Shown one piece after another: positions 26,212 through 35,540 of a DNA stretch of 64,000 bases. The DNA is from Paenibacillus castaneae (GTDB lineage: Bacteria > Bacillota > Bacilli > Paenibacillales > Paenibacillaceae), in assembly GCF_002884445.1 (NCBI RefSeq), contig NZ_KZ614144.1, positions 4,136,094 through 4,200,093 on the forward strand, written 5' to 3'. The notes under the pieces were generated by a model. The model was not told the DNA's origin. It made no database searches and saw only the letters and a program-made list of their open reading frames with translations. Within the stretch, counting starts at the first letter, position 1. Each line of letters opens with the position of its first letter. Made by a program: the position numbers and the translations under genes.

Positions 26212-26258
26212 CAAAAAAGGTCTTCTCCAAGCTGCACATTCAGCCGAAGAATAACCTT
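26212..26258 (-). terminator. Rho-independent terminator after the GntR/LacI regulator
   Basis: On the minus strand AAGGT-TA-TTCT-TCG-GCTG pairs with CAGC-TTGG-AGAA-G-ACCTT, followed by six T. It separates the regulator transcript from the GH76 promoter. Confidence 0.7.
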
Positions 26259-26285
26259 ATTGAAGGGAGTTTATACGAAAGCACG

Positions 26286-26329
26286 AATAGCTGGTTGAAT
26301 AGACATTGAAGTCTGTTCAACCAGCTATT
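26286..26329 (-). other. long perfect hairpin behind the regulator stop codon
   Basis: AATAGCTGGTTGAA and its complement (14 perfect pairs) enclose 16 bases that can extend the stem (AGAC/GTCT). No T-run follows on either strand, so it is unlikely to be a terminator; it begins four bases past the regulator stop. It could protect the mRNA 3' end or be a mobile palindrome. Confidence 0.5.
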
Positions 26330-26333
26330 AAAG

Positions 26334-27482
26334 CTAGGTTGTTAGCGTCGATTTCCCCATTACGATTTCATGCTCTACAATATTGTTGAGCTCTGTCGCC
26401 TCATGGTGCCACATGGACAATAGCAGCGCGACAGCGTGCCGGCCAATCTCCCGCTCATTCTGCCGAACGTGTGTAAATAAATAATCATCGAACGGCTGAT
26501 CAGGAGAGTCGAAGCACACGATTTGATAATCCTCAGGAATGTTTTTCCCCATGGACAGCAGCACTTCCCGCAGCAGGAGTGCCAGATTGTATTCCGATAC
26601 GACATACGCCTTCAGCTCTGTATTCGACTCCACAAATCTACGTAAAGTCGTAATATCATATTGTACCTTAATGGTATCAAATGATTGCGGCAAGGAGCTG
26701 TACAGATTGGTCATCATATGTTCCGGTCTTGGCGTCAAGCCTCTCTGAGTGCAAGCGTCGTTAAAGCCCATTATCCGATCTTCAATGGTCGTTGTATTCT
26801 CGGCTGGCGTAGATAGGAAGCCGATCTCAGAGCCCGCTTTCTCCATCAGAAGATTGGTCAGGTCAAACGCTGCTTTCCGGTTGTCCGTAAACACCGCGCT
26901 TGCTGCGATGCCTTTAAGGTATCTGTCCACTAGAACAATTGGAAACCCGTCCAACACCAAACGGAGAAGCTCGGAATTATAAAGCTCGCCGTGAACTGGA
27001 AATACGATTATGCCGTCCACGCCAAGCTTGACGAAGGAGCGAATCGCAGCTTCCTCTTCCCCAAGATTGTCATACGTCAGCTTCATGATCATGACGCAGC
27101 CGTTAATCGCACATTGCTCCTCTATGCCTCTTAGGAGTGCCGCACCGAACGAGTCTCCGAAATCAGGCAGAATCACACCCACCATACGCAAATCTTCGTT
27201 TTCCCGCTTTACTTCAGCGCCTTCCGTCTGCTTCTGCTTCTGGACTTTAATTTCATGCAAATCGGGAATGACCTCTGCAACAAAAGAGCCCTTCCCTTGT
27301 ATTCGATCAATTAATTTATATTGCGAGAGCATCTCCAACGCTTTTTTCGATGTGATTCGGCTGACATTGAAGTGGGCAGCCAGCTCTTTTTCTGATGGCA
27401 CTCGTTCGCCGTTCTTCAGTTCACCATCATTGATTTTCTGGAAAATGTAGTTAAAAATCTGTTCGTATAAGGGATTCTCCAT
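26334..27482 (-). CDS. GntR/LacI-type repressor of the mannan locus
   Basis: 382 residues with the same two-domain build as AraR: winged helix at residues 1-68 (YEQIFNYIFQKINDGELKNG, PSEKELAAHFNVSRITSKKA, IQGKGSFVAE) and a LacI-type ligand domain from about residue 95 (VGVILPDFGDSFG, then DGIIVFPVHGE, CFDSPDQPFDDY). It lies between the long operon and the cytoplasmic GH76 gene, has its own promoter at 27520-27548 with a palindrome at the start point, and matching palindromes lie over the -35 boxes of the two glycosidase transcripts. The inducer is probably mannose-containing. About 40% similar in pattern to the regulator at 9352-10512 but clearly a separate gene. Confidence 0.85.
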   Translation of the reverse strand: MENPLYEQIFNYIFQKINDGELKNGERVPSEKELAAHFNVSRITSKKALEMLSQYKLIDRIQGKGSFVAEVIPDLHEIKVQKQKQTEGAEVKRENEDLRMVGVILPDFGDSFGAALLRGIEEQCAINGCVMIMKLTYDNLGEEEAAIRSFVKLGVDGIIVFPVHGELYNSELLRLVLDGFPIVLVDRYLKGIAASAVFTDNRKAAFDLTNLLMEKAGSEIGFLSTPAENTTTIEDRIMGFNDACTQRGLTPRPEHMMTNLYSSLPQSFDTIKVQYDITTLRRFVESNTELKAYVVSEYNLALLLREVLLSMGKNIPEDYQIVCFDSPDQPFDDYLFTHVRQNEREIGRHAVALLLSMWHHEATELNNIVEHEIVMGKSTLTT

Positions 27483-27508
27483 CAGCCGACCTACCTTGTC
27501 ATGGAATC

Positions 27509-27548
27509 TTGATATATCAACTATACATCTTTCTTTTTACGACATCAA
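27509..27548 (-). promoter_or_regulatory. regulator promoter with palindromic operator
   Basis: -35 TTGATG (27543-27548), 17-base spacer, -10 TATAGT (27520-27525), and the perfect palindrome TTGATATATCAA (27509-27520) directly downstream of the -10, covering the start point. The TTGA-N4-TCAA form is the same as at 43341-43352, so autorepression is likely. Confidence 0.6.
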
Positions 27549-27610
27549 TAAGGAAAAACGTAGAAAGAATGACAGCAGTGATGCCATCACCTTTTTACGC
27601 CTGTGAAAAA

Positions 27611-28720
27611 TTATTTTTTATCCCCTTTTTCAATTTTGGCGGCTGCTTCCAATAAGAAAACCCCGCTCAATTGCACGGATAAATCGAGAGGCTCTTGATG
27701 AGGCTTATCCCATGCGGTTCCAAATAAGCCCTCCTCTTGCGTACTGCCTTTGGAAAGCAAGACGTCTGCGTTGTGATCAATCATCTCTTTTATTTTGCTG
27801 TCTTTGTTGACTTCATATAATTGGGTTAGGTAGCGAATGAGAATACCTTTGAACAATCCGCCGTCTCCCGTCCCTTCCTCCTTCATCATCCCTGTCCCTT
27901 CATGGACATGGTAAGCTAAAGCTGCTGCGGCAGTCTTCTCAGCATCTGCCAAGTAGCCTTTGTCTCCTGTTTGTTTATAAAGCTCAACCGCCGCACCTAT
28001 ATAAGTGCCTTGGTTATACGTAAAAATCCAATTTTTATTCACATCAATTGTGCCGTCCGCTTTCAATTCCAGCCCATCGTATACATTGCCGGTTTCCGGA
28101 TCAACCAAATGCTCTTTCTGCCATGCAAATATTTTTTTGGACCATTCCAAATCCTCTTCGCTGCCGAATCGCTCGTAGAGCCTTGCCGCCAATATGGCAG
28201 CCGGTCCATTGGAACAAGCATTCCGGCTCTGGCGTTGATCCTTTTTCCAAGCTAAGCCCCCAAGTTCATCTTCCCACCATGCCGTCTTGATATCTCCCCA
28301 AAGCTTGATTACGTAATTTTTCACCGTTTCACTTTCGGTAGCGTCGTACAGCCTTAGAGCCGCCAATGCAAGCCATTCCATATCATCATAAAATTCATTA
28401 AACAACGAGCCGTTAAGCTTGATGATGCTCTTTACAATGTCCTCTGCCTTTCGGGCATATTGTTCATCGCCTGTTCGATCATAACCGTCCATCATCGCAT
28501 CCACTGCGTGAGCTTTCCACCAATAATTTAGGTTGCCCTCACGCTCTTTACTATAGGGATAAGCATTATGGATAAGCTTGCCGTTCTCATTCCAATAATG
28601 CTTAATGAACATTTCCTCTGCCCATTCCGCATGAATGCTGTAGTTTTCCTTCTTGCTGCCATTATCGCTGCAGCCAGACAGTAGAATACTTCCAACCAAT
28701 AATATGCACATCCTTTTCAT
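27611..28720 (-). CDS. GH76-like alpha-1,6-mannanase, lipoprotein form
   Basis: 369 residues with a lipoprotein signal peptide: MKRMCILLVGSILLSGC, acceptor Cys17. The GH76 aspartate pair lies in FYDDMEWLALAALRLY (Asp112, Asp113); GGLAWKKDQ and the later TYNQGTYIGAAVELYKQTGDKGYLADA match its paralogue. It should sit on the outer face of the membrane and cut alpha-1,6-mannan into oligosaccharides for the adjacent ABC systems. It is the last gene of the long operon, with a GGAGGG site eight bases before ATG. No convincing terminator lies between its stop and the regulator promoter. Confidence 0.83.
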   Translation of the reverse strand: MKRMCILLVGSILLSGCSDNGSKKENYSIHAEWAEEMFIKHYWNENGKLIHNAYPYSKEREGNLNYWWKAHAVDAMMDGYDRTGDEQYARKAEDIVKSIIKLNGSLFNEFYDDMEWLALAALRLYDATESETVKNYVIKLWGDIKTAWWEDELGGLAWKKDQRQSRNACSNGPAAILAARLYERFGSEEDLEWSKKIFAWQKEHLVDPETGNVYDGLELKADGTIDVNKNWIFTYNQGTYIGAAVELYKQTGDKGYLADAEKTAAAALAYHVHEGTGMMKEEGTGDGGLFKGILIRYLTQLYEVNKDSKIKEMIDHNADVLLSKGSTQEEGLFGTAWDKPHQEPLDLSVQLSGVFLLEAAAKIEKGDKK

Positions 28721-28758
28721 ATCATACGACCCTCCTCTCCTCTACTCCGATCAAGCAG

Positions 28759-29763
28759 CTATCCGACAATCCCACTATGCTCAATGCCTTCAACGAGATA
28801 TTTCTGGGCGAATAAATACAAAATAATTAATGGCGTAATAATCAAAAGTGACATCGTATTGGTTAGTGTTGCGGTAAGTGGCTGACCCGGCTTGAGTCCC
28901 AAAGTATTGCCCTCCAGCATCAACCCTTCAAAGCCCATCAGCAGCGAACTGGACAGCAGCTTGAGCTGACTGAAGAACATGGAGGAATAGAAGCTGTCCG
29001 TCCACTGCCAAGCAAAGGAGAAGATAAAGATCGTTATCATCATCGAAAACGAAATAGGCAGTATAATTCGAGCGAACGTTCGGAACAGGCCTGAACCGTC
29101 CACATAAGCCGCCTCTTCCAGCTCCTTCGGAATTCCTTTGAAATATTGACGCATAATCAGAATATAAAGGCCGTTCTTAAAGCCGAATCCAATAATAGAG
29201 AGTATCGCCATCGGCCACATGGAGTCCATAAGTCGAATGCTTCCGCCACTAATAGCGGACATAAGCCCGAATATATCAAAAAAGCTGAATTTCATATAAA
29301 GAGAAATCATATAGGTCTGAGGAGGAATCAATATCGTAAGCACCACCAGCGTAAACACGATTCCCTTCCCCTTGAAGTTAAATCGCGCTAGACCATAACC
29401 GACCATCGTGCATACCAGCATTTGCAAAGCGCCGCTCATAAATGAGATAAGGAACGTATTGGACAGGCTTTTTAGAAACGATGTGTGCTTAAATACGGTC
29501 TCATAATTGAACCATGTCGCCTGCCTAGGAACGAAACGCACCGTTCCGTCGATCAGATCCTGAGCGCTCATAAAGCTGTTCGACAGCTTAACGAGCAGCG
29601 GATAGAGAATAAGAAACGCTAGCCCGATCAGGAGCAAATACCGCATTATGGCCCAAAACAAGCGGTTTACAAAAAAGAGCTTGAAATATTTGTTCCGCAG
29701 CTTTTCGTTTAGCAGCCTTTTCCCCTTCGCTGCAATAGGCGCGCCCGCCTGCACTCCGCTCAT
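28759..29763 (-). CDS. carbohydrate ABC transporter permease, MalG type (pair B)
   Basis: About 334 residues with six membrane segments after a long basic N-terminus. The EAA loop reads EAAYVDGSGLFRTFARIILP. The start is the ATG at 29763, eight bases after AAGGAG; the frame can begin at 29772, overlapping the previous stop. It works with the MalF-type permease immediately upstream as the second permease pair of this operon. No ATPase is encoded. Confidence 0.87.
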   Translation of the reverse strand: MSGVQAGAPIAAKGKRLLNEKLRNKYFKLFFVNRLFWAIMRYLLLIGLAFLILYPLLVKLSNSFMSAQDLIDGTVRFVPRQATWFNYETVFKHTSFLKSLSNTFLISFMSGALQMLVCTMVGYGLARFNFKGKGIVFTLVVLTILIPPQTYMISLYMKFSFFDIFGLMSAISGGSIRLMDSMWPMAILSIIGFGFKNGLYILIMRQYFKGIPKELEEAAYVDGSGLFRTFARIILPISFSMMITIFIFSFAWQWTDSFYSSMFFSQLKLLSSSLLMGFEGLMLEGNTLGLKPGQPLTATLTNTMSLLIITPLIILYLFAQKYLVEGIEHSGIVG

Positions 29764-29768
29764 ATCCA

Positions 29769-30734
29769 TCACTCCTTATTCTGATAAAATACAAACCGAC
29801 TTGCGATTAGTCCGATGACGATAATAAAGAGTGCCGCCACCAGGAAATAGATCCACGCCATCGCTGAGGCGGTCCCATACTGGCCAAGCTTCATGGTCGA
29901 CGTGATTCGATCCATGATCTGATTCTTGCCGCCCGTGAAGGAATCCACAATCGAGTAGATGATATTGACCAAAATAAGCGGACTAATCAGCGGAAACGTT
30001 ATTTTCCAGAAGCTCTCCCAGCCGGAGCATCCCTCAATTTTGGCCGATTCGTATATAGACGATGAAATCGCCTGCAGTCCGGCTAAGAAGATCAGAATTT
30101 GCACACCTGAATGATTGACCACATTATAAATATTTTCCGCGGCTCCTACCGTAATATTCACGAGAGCTGGGCTGAAGTCGAACATTTGGTACATATACTT
30201 TTTCAATTGCAGGTTGCTGAACATACCGCCGGCTGACTCATTGACAGCTGCAATTCCGGTATCGAGCCCCGGAATGCTCTGATACGCATTCATAATGGAA
30301 TTGCGCATATCCGCTTTATCAATAATGCCGGTAGCCAGAATAACCGGAATGAAGAAGATCGCTCGAAATATCGCTCTGCCTTTCATTTTCTGATTAAGCA
30401 GTACCGCTATGAAGAGGCTGTACATGACGATAATAGGAATATCAAAAATCATATTTTGTACAGCATCATACAGCTGCCTGTTAAAGTAAGGATCAATTCT
30501 GAGTATGTGATGGAAGTTATCCATACCGATGAATTTCTCGGAGTACCCGCCTTGGGATAACACATTCACCTCCATAAAGCTGAAGCGGAACGAATCAATG
30601 AATATACCCAAGAACAGCAGGATAAAACCGAGTACGAAGGGGCTGACGAATATCCAGCCCATTAAGTCCCTCTTCTTCGTCGCCGTTAAATTCATCCTTT
30701 TCTTCATGCTTAAGGCTGCAGACCATTTGCTCAT
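29769..30734 (-). CDS. carbohydrate ABC transporter permease, MalF type (pair B)
   Basis: About 321 residues with six membrane segments and a longer extracytoplasmic loop between segments 3 and 4 (about residues 100-200). The EAA loop is ESAKIEGCSGWESFWKITFP. The frame opens at 30755, but the ATG at 30734 has an AGGAGG site ten bases upstream. It follows the DUF5696-type gene and overlaps the frame of its partner permease. Confidence 0.86.
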   Translation of the reverse strand: MSKWSAALSMKKRMNLTATKKRDLMGWIFVSPFVLGFILLFLGIFIDSFRFSFMEVNVLSQGGYSEKFIGMDNFHHILRIDPYFNRQLYDAVQNMIFDIPIIVMYSLFIAVLLNQKMKGRAIFRAIFFIPVILATGIIDKADMRNSIMNAYQSIPGLDTGIAAVNESAGGMFSNLQLKKYMYQMFDFSPALVNITVGAAENIYNVVNHSGVQILIFLAGLQAISSSIYESAKIEGCSGWESFWKITFPLISPLILVNIIYSIVDSFTGGKNQIMDRITSTMKLGQYGTASAMAWIYFLVAALFIIVIGLIASRFVFYQNKE

Positions 30735-30758
30735 TGTCGTAGTTCCTCCTCGCAAGGG

Positions 30759-33365
30759 TTAGGGGATGATGACTGCAAAATCAACCGCATCCACCATAAT
30801 CCCATCAACCTTCGTTTCTTGATCGCCATAGTTGACGATAATGGCTTTGCCGTTCTCATATATCGTTTTGAACACGTTCTCATCGAGCTGCTCATGCTTG
30901 ACAATGGCCTGGTCCTGAACGTCCTTCAAAGCCTCATTCATTTCCGCATAGATGGACGCCGCCCGCTCCTTCCAATCCGCGTACTGGGAAGCATACACTT
31001 CATCGAACAAGAATGCATCCTTCAATAGACTGCTGTCCCCGTAATTCAGCTTAAAGTAGACACCGCTTCCATATTCAAGCGCCTTCAGAATTGCCGGGCG
31101 CAAATCATTCGACAAATTCAGCGGCTTGCTGGCATATTGAATATATCCATGCAAAGCGATTTGCAGAAAAGGAACCTGTTTGTCTGCAATGGCAAACGAG
31201 CTATCCTCATTCGGGAGATTCAATATATGATTCACATATGGGAATATATAAGCATTGCCATTGTCCGAAATGATATCTTCATAGGCCTCTTCTGCTTTAG
31301 CAAGCACCTCTTCGTTAATCGTCTGCGATTGCTGCCGATTGACTTGCTCGTGGTTTTTAAAGTTGGAGTTTAACGTCTCTCCCATGGTGGCAACGGAAAT
31401 GCTGTTCAGCTTCAAGGAATTATAATCCTTCGAAAATTGGCTGAAATACCCGGGAAGCTTGCTCGGATCGATACTCCACACCTTACTCTCGTAATCCAAA
31501 GTAGCTACGTTCAGAAAGCCCTTGTAGCTGATTTTTTGAAATAGAGAGCGGATACTGTCCTTTCGAGGCTTGAACCCATCAAAGGCTTTGTCGGAAGAGA
31601 CCGTCACGAAATCGACATCTGGATAAATTCGCGCGTCCATTTCCGTTGTTTTGGCTGCCAGCTTCTTCAGCCCCTTTGCGCCTCCAAGCACCTTCTCCAC
31701 TTTCATTCCACTAGGAGCGGTATGATCATAGCCGCCGTTATACCACGCTGTATATCGCAGCTTCATATTATGAACGCCGCTGCCTGACAACTGATCCAGC
31801 ATCTGGCCGGCTTGCTCGAACGTAGTGACAGCCGCTTGGCTGCGAGTGGGAATACCCAGCTTTCTAACCATCGTATCGACGGAGCCCATCGTATCCAGAT
31901 AGAAAGGAATATTTGCCTCCGGGTTCACCTTATTCAGAATTCCTTTACCAATTAGGTACTGTCGATAGGCGCCAGCCATGCCAACATAGTCTGCATCCTC
32001 ACCTGTAAGAAAAAAGTAGCGCATGACGATATTTCCGCTGAATTCGTTCTTTTCGTAAATAATCCAAGGCGCTTGCTCGAAAGCGTTCTTCTCGATAAAC
32101 GAATCCTTATTCCGAATCGTAAAGCTGGCATAGGCTGTGTTCCAGGAATGATTAATATTGCCCATCATTCCGTTAATTTCTGCAACCGCGTCTCCCTCTT
32201 CAATGACGGAAAATAACGCTGTATCACCTTTCTTAATTCCGAATACCGGAGCCCGGTACTCCTGTTTGAAGCTGCCTCTTGCCTTTTGGGATAAAGCATA
32301 ATCCGGGCCATACAGCTTACCAGTCGTTAGAAGCGTATTCTTGTCTGCATCGTTATTGAAGTTAATAAGCGTGCCCGAGCCGTCCGGCAGAAATAGATAA
32401 CCTTCTTCGCCCGTTTTCCCGGCTCCGAAATAATTCAATACGGACATCTTTACTAAATTGAAGCGATCCTTATCATACTGAATTTCACTGTTATGAACGG
32501 TGACGGATAGCCCCTCATCCTCCAGCAAATAGTCGACCTTCAGCTTGAAATAAGGGAAGACCGCTTCGTCACCGTTATATCCGACATGCTCGTAGTCCTC
32601 CTCCAGCTTCTCATACGTATAGCCTGCCGCCTTTACAAAATCCTCTAATACTCGCTTATCCCGCTCGGTTATAGAGGATTTCAGTATGTAAATATCTTCT
32701 TTCTCCAGAATCGGATATTTAGATAGCAGCTCCTGTCCTTTGGCGCCATTCAAATCGTCACGGGAATATTGAATATAAAAGGCAAGAATTCTTTTTTTAT
32801 CCCGATCAGCAGCTATAGCGTCAAGAATGTTCTCCTCAAAGCTGGCTTTCGTAATTTGCTGCGGCAGCATTCGCCGCTGCTCCTCGCGCCCCAACACCAT
32901 TTCCACTGTCAACCCTTGATCGACTTTGCTCCAGCTCACCTGATCCAGCTTCATGGCATGGGTATAGCTGTTCATATCCAGCTCGCCTTCCTTGCCTTTC
33001 ACGTTGTAGACGAGCTTAATCTGGGACAACAGCTCCTCCTTCATCGCATCGCTCGCCTTCGAATCCTCCAAAGCATCGACGGGATTGGAATAAAATTTAG
33101 TTCCGGCAGCCTTATCCTCAACAGCTACTCCCCCGGATTGATTGTCGAAATATAAGCGGAGGCGGTCATTCTCAGCCGCAAGCGACAATCCTCCATCCTT
33201 GACAGGCTTCTGCAGCTTCAATGCAGCGCTATCGGCTGCAGCCGGCAGCTCAGCTTCTCCCTCTGCTCCTACCGCTTCAACAAGCTTCCCATTCGCTGGA
33301 TTCCACAGCGCTAGAGCAGCTCCCATAACTAGCAGCAGCGCACAGATGATCCCTTTCGCTTTCAT
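30759..33365 (-). CDS. DUF5696-type secreted protein
   Basis: 868 residues from the ATG at 33365, which has GGAGGT eight bases upstream (the frame opens with TTG at 33380). A signal peptide precedes AEGEAELPA. From memory the body fits DUF5696: an N-terminal beta-rich part beginning LAAENDRLRLYFDNQSGGVAVEDKAAGTKFYSNP, a middle with FLPDGSGTLINFNN and YGPDYAL, and a C-terminal part with short strands that look like a glycoside-hydrolase-type barrel (IYPDVDFVTVSSD, LKLNSISVATMGETLNSNF). Such proteins are often found in Paenibacillaceae next to NHL/YIP1 proteins and CUT1 permeases. Their activity is unknown; a glycosidase or polysaccharide-binding role is plausible. Confidence 0.65.
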   Translation of the reverse strand: MKAKGIICALLLVMGAALALWNPANGKLVEAVGAEGEAELPAAADSAALKLQKPVKDGGLSLAAENDRLRLYFDNQSGGVAVEDKAAGTKFYSNPVDALEDSKASDAMKEELLSQIKLVYNVKGKEGELDMNSYTHAMKLDQVSWSKVDQGLTVEMVLGREEQRRMLPQQITKASFEENILDAIAADRDKKRILAFYIQYSRDDLNGAKGQELLSKYPILEKEDIYILKSSITERDKRVLEDFVKAAGYTYEKLEEDYEHVGYNGDEAVFPYFKLKVDYLLEDEGLSVTVHNSEIQYDKDRFNLVKMSVLNYFGAGKTGEEGYLFLPDGSGTLINFNNDADKNTLLTTGKLYGPDYALSQKARGSFKQEYRAPVFGIKKGDTALFSVIEEGDAVAEINGMMGNINHSWNTAYASFTIRNKDSFIEKNAFEQAPWIIYEKNEFSGNIVMRYFFLTGEDADYVGMAGAYRQYLIGKGILNKVNPEANIPFYLDTMGSVDTMVRKLGIPTRSQAAVTTFEQAGQMLDQLSGSGVHNMKLRYTAWYNGGYDHTAPSGMKVEKVLGGAKGLKKLAAKTTEMDARIYPDVDFVTVSSDKAFDGFKPRKDSIRSLFQKISYKGFLNVATLDYESKVWSIDPSKLPGYFSQFSKDYNSLKLNSISVATMGETLNSNFKNHEQVNRQQSQTINEEVLAKAEEAYEDIISDNGNAYIFPYVNHILNLPNEDSSFAIADKQVPFLQIALHGYIQYASKPLNLSNDLRPAILKALEYGSGVYFKLNYGDSSLLKDAFLFDEVYASQYADWKERAASIYAEMNEALKDVQDQAIVKHEQLDENVFKTIYENGKAIIVNYGDQETKVDGIMVDAVDFAVIIP

Positions 33366-33394
33366 ATAGATGACCTCCAATCTACTGCTTTTTT

Positions 33395-35521
33395 CTATAG
33401 ACGGAATGTAATTTCGTTGAATATGGTTGTGAAGAAGGCATTCATATTTTGCAAAATATTAATAAATAGAACCGTGAGGAAGGCGACAAAGCCCATTCCT
33501 ATTAATGAAATCACAGACACATACAAGTTTTTGAAAGGCGTATAATCGTTCGTGACCAGCACGCCGATAAAGATGAGCCCCAGTGACCAAGCGAGAGACA
33601 GCGTAGTAAAGAAGGCAACAAACGGCTGCTCCTGCAAGGATGCGAAATTGCTTATTATCGTAACCGGAATGCTGATCATGACAATAGGCGTGAGAGAGTA
33701 AGCAGACGCGATAAAAATATCCTTTAAGCTTCCTTCTCCGTCCATTAATGTTGTAAGCCCCCAGTTGACGCAGCACCATAAGCCGAAGGGTATGAGCACG
33801 CTGAGTACAGTATCCTGCAGCTCAATTACCCGCCAGTCAGTGGGATACAAGATATAGCCGCCTGCCAGCTTCTTGAATATATCAGCCGCCATCACGAGCC
33901 CAACGATAATAAGCGCACCACGCATGCTGCCTCTCTTCTCATGCTTTAAATCCCAAAATCCGTCGAAGGGATGTAGAATGACATGAAAGGCGTACAGCAG
34001 CTCTTCCCATAACGTTCGTTTTCCTTCTTTTCTCCATCCCGAGCTGTTCCGTTTCTTCACATATTTGAAGAAGCGATACAGCAGCCAGAACAAAATAACT
34101 GCAAGTATCGGAATAAGGAGAATCAGCTTGCTGATTTTTTCCTTGCGATATTCCGCGAATGCTTTGAAATAATGCTCCCAATCATTAGCGAGCTTGTAGT
34201 TTTTCATCGCTTCCCTGTATTCTGCTTTGCGCATATTGGACTGTGCAACACCGGAATAAGCCAACTCCAGCGACGGATTTTTCTCCAGCACGCGCTGCCA
34301 AGCTGCGATGGCATCATCGTATTTGCGAGTTTTGCGCGCATGAATCGCGGCGGCAATGTCATCGCCGTATTCCGTCCGCTTGAAGACGGTCAGCTTGCCT
34401 GCATCTTTATCCAGAACAAGCAGATTGCTGCCTTGATAAGCAAGCGCAGAAGCGCTTTGGAATACACCGTTCTGACTGCCATATCCGCCAAAGGCATATA
34501 GAAGATTACCTTCATCGTCATAGGTGAAAATTTTATTTTGAGTAGAATCAAGCGTACTGTAGACACCGTCCTGAGCTAGACTGACATCGATAAAGCGGGA
34601 CACATCCTTGTTAGTCTGGATATCTCCAGCGGGCGGAAAGGCGCCGTTGCGCTTTAACACATCAATGCCTAAGTTATTCAGCCGTTTGATTGGAGCATGC
34701 CTGCTTGACTTATCCCGGTTTTTCATTGCGCTCCATTGATTCCTTGCTTCGAGCGCGCTGCTCGTAACGTAGGAGAAACCTAGCTCATCAATCGTAATAT
34801 TGTTATACTCCGTCGGAACGCTCTTTGCCGTACGGCTCTTCTGCTCCTTGGTCGTAACCAGCTTCCAGAACAAATCGGTCACTTTCGGAACGACCTTCTC
34901 CGCTCCTTCGAAGCCTTCAAACCCTCCGTCTGCATTGAGGGCGATTACCCCCATATTCGTGCTCTTCGATATGACATAAATTCGGCCAGCCGGATCAACG
35001 CTAAGTGCAGACGGCTCATAGATAAAGCCGGCCGGGAATACTTCTGAGTCCGGTGCTTCCAATATTCGTTCTAATGTGCCATTCTGGCGCAGCACGACTA
35101 TCCGGGCGTTCTTGGAGTCTGCGACGTAGATTAGGCCTTCCTTCGATACGAATAGGCCAATCGGATTGTTGAAGCTATCCTTTGTTACGCCGTCCTCTAG
35201 CACGAACTCATTGATTTCCCGCTTCAATTGATACTGCTCATCAAGCAGAAGTATCCTGTTTCTTCCGCTGTCCGCTACGTATACAAGGTTGTTCTCGTCC
35301 ACAAACAGATCCATAGGCTGATTCAGCCCTTCATTCCCGACACCCATATCCTTGGCGTTCAGCACCCGATAGGGCACATACGCATCAGGCGAAACAAAGT
35401 AATCCCCTTCATAATCATAGAAATAGGTTTTATAAGGAACCATTGCGGAAGCTGAATCAACCATGGTGCTGCATAGCAGTAATAAGGCGGCAAAAAACAA
35501 GATCCCTTTTTTCCTGACCAT
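33395..35521 (-). CDS. membrane protein with NHL repeats, TPR-like segment and YIP1 domain
   Basis: 708 residues. A signal peptide (GILFFAALLLLCSTMVDSASA) is followed by NHL-type beta-propeller repeats: QPMDLFVDENNLVYVADSGRNRI, then NPIGLFVSKEGLIYVADSKNARI (residues about 65-150). A TPR-like helical pair lies near residues 395-455 (AWQRVLEKNPSLELAYSG). A membrane segment at about 462 (LILLIPILAVILFWLLYRFF) leads to a cytosolic basic stretch and a YIP1-like domain with five hydrophobic segments to the end. It could hold an extracellular propeller near the importer. It lies between two permease pairs, next to the DUF5696 gene. Confidence 0.72.
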   Translation of the reverse strand: MVRKKGILFFAALLLLCSTMVDSASAMVPYKTYFYDYEGDYFVSPDAYVPYRVLNAKDMGVGNEGLNQPMDLFVDENNLVYVADSGRNRILLLDEQYQLKREINEFVLEDGVTKDSFNNPIGLFVSKEGLIYVADSKNARIVVLRQNGTLERILEAPDSEVFPAGFIYEPSALSVDPAGRIYVISKSTNMGVIALNADGGFEGFEGAEKVVPKVTDLFWKLVTTKEQKSRTAKSVPTEYNNITIDELGFSYVTSSALEARNQWSAMKNRDKSSRHAPIKRLNNLGIDVLKRNGAFPPAGDIQTNKDVSRFIDVSLAQDGVYSTLDSTQNKIFTYDDEGNLLYAFGGYGSQNGVFQSASALAYQGSNLLVLDKDAGKLTVFKRTEYGDDIAAAIHARKTRKYDDAIAAWQRVLEKNPSLELAYSGVAQSNMRKAEYREAMKNYKLANDWEHYFKAFAEYRKEKISKLILLIPILAVILFWLLYRFFKYVKKRNSSGWRKEGKRTLWEELLYAFHVILHPFDGFWDLKHEKRGSMRGALIIVGLVMAADIFKKLAGGYILYPTDWRVIELQDTVLSVLIPFGLWCCVNWGLTTLMDGEGSLKDIFIASAYSLTPIVMISIPVTIISNFASLQEQPFVAFFTTLSLAWSLGLIFIGVLVTNDYTPFKNLYVSVISLIGMGFVAFLTVLFINILQNMNAFFTTIFNEITFRL

Positions 35522-35540
35522 TCGTTTTTCCCCTTCCAGC

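Noticed and set aside
27578..27595. GTGATGCCATCAC palindrome followed by C-TTTTT on the plus strand
   Set aside because: Hairpin loop too small and no plus-strand gene upstream; it cannot end the minus-strand operon.
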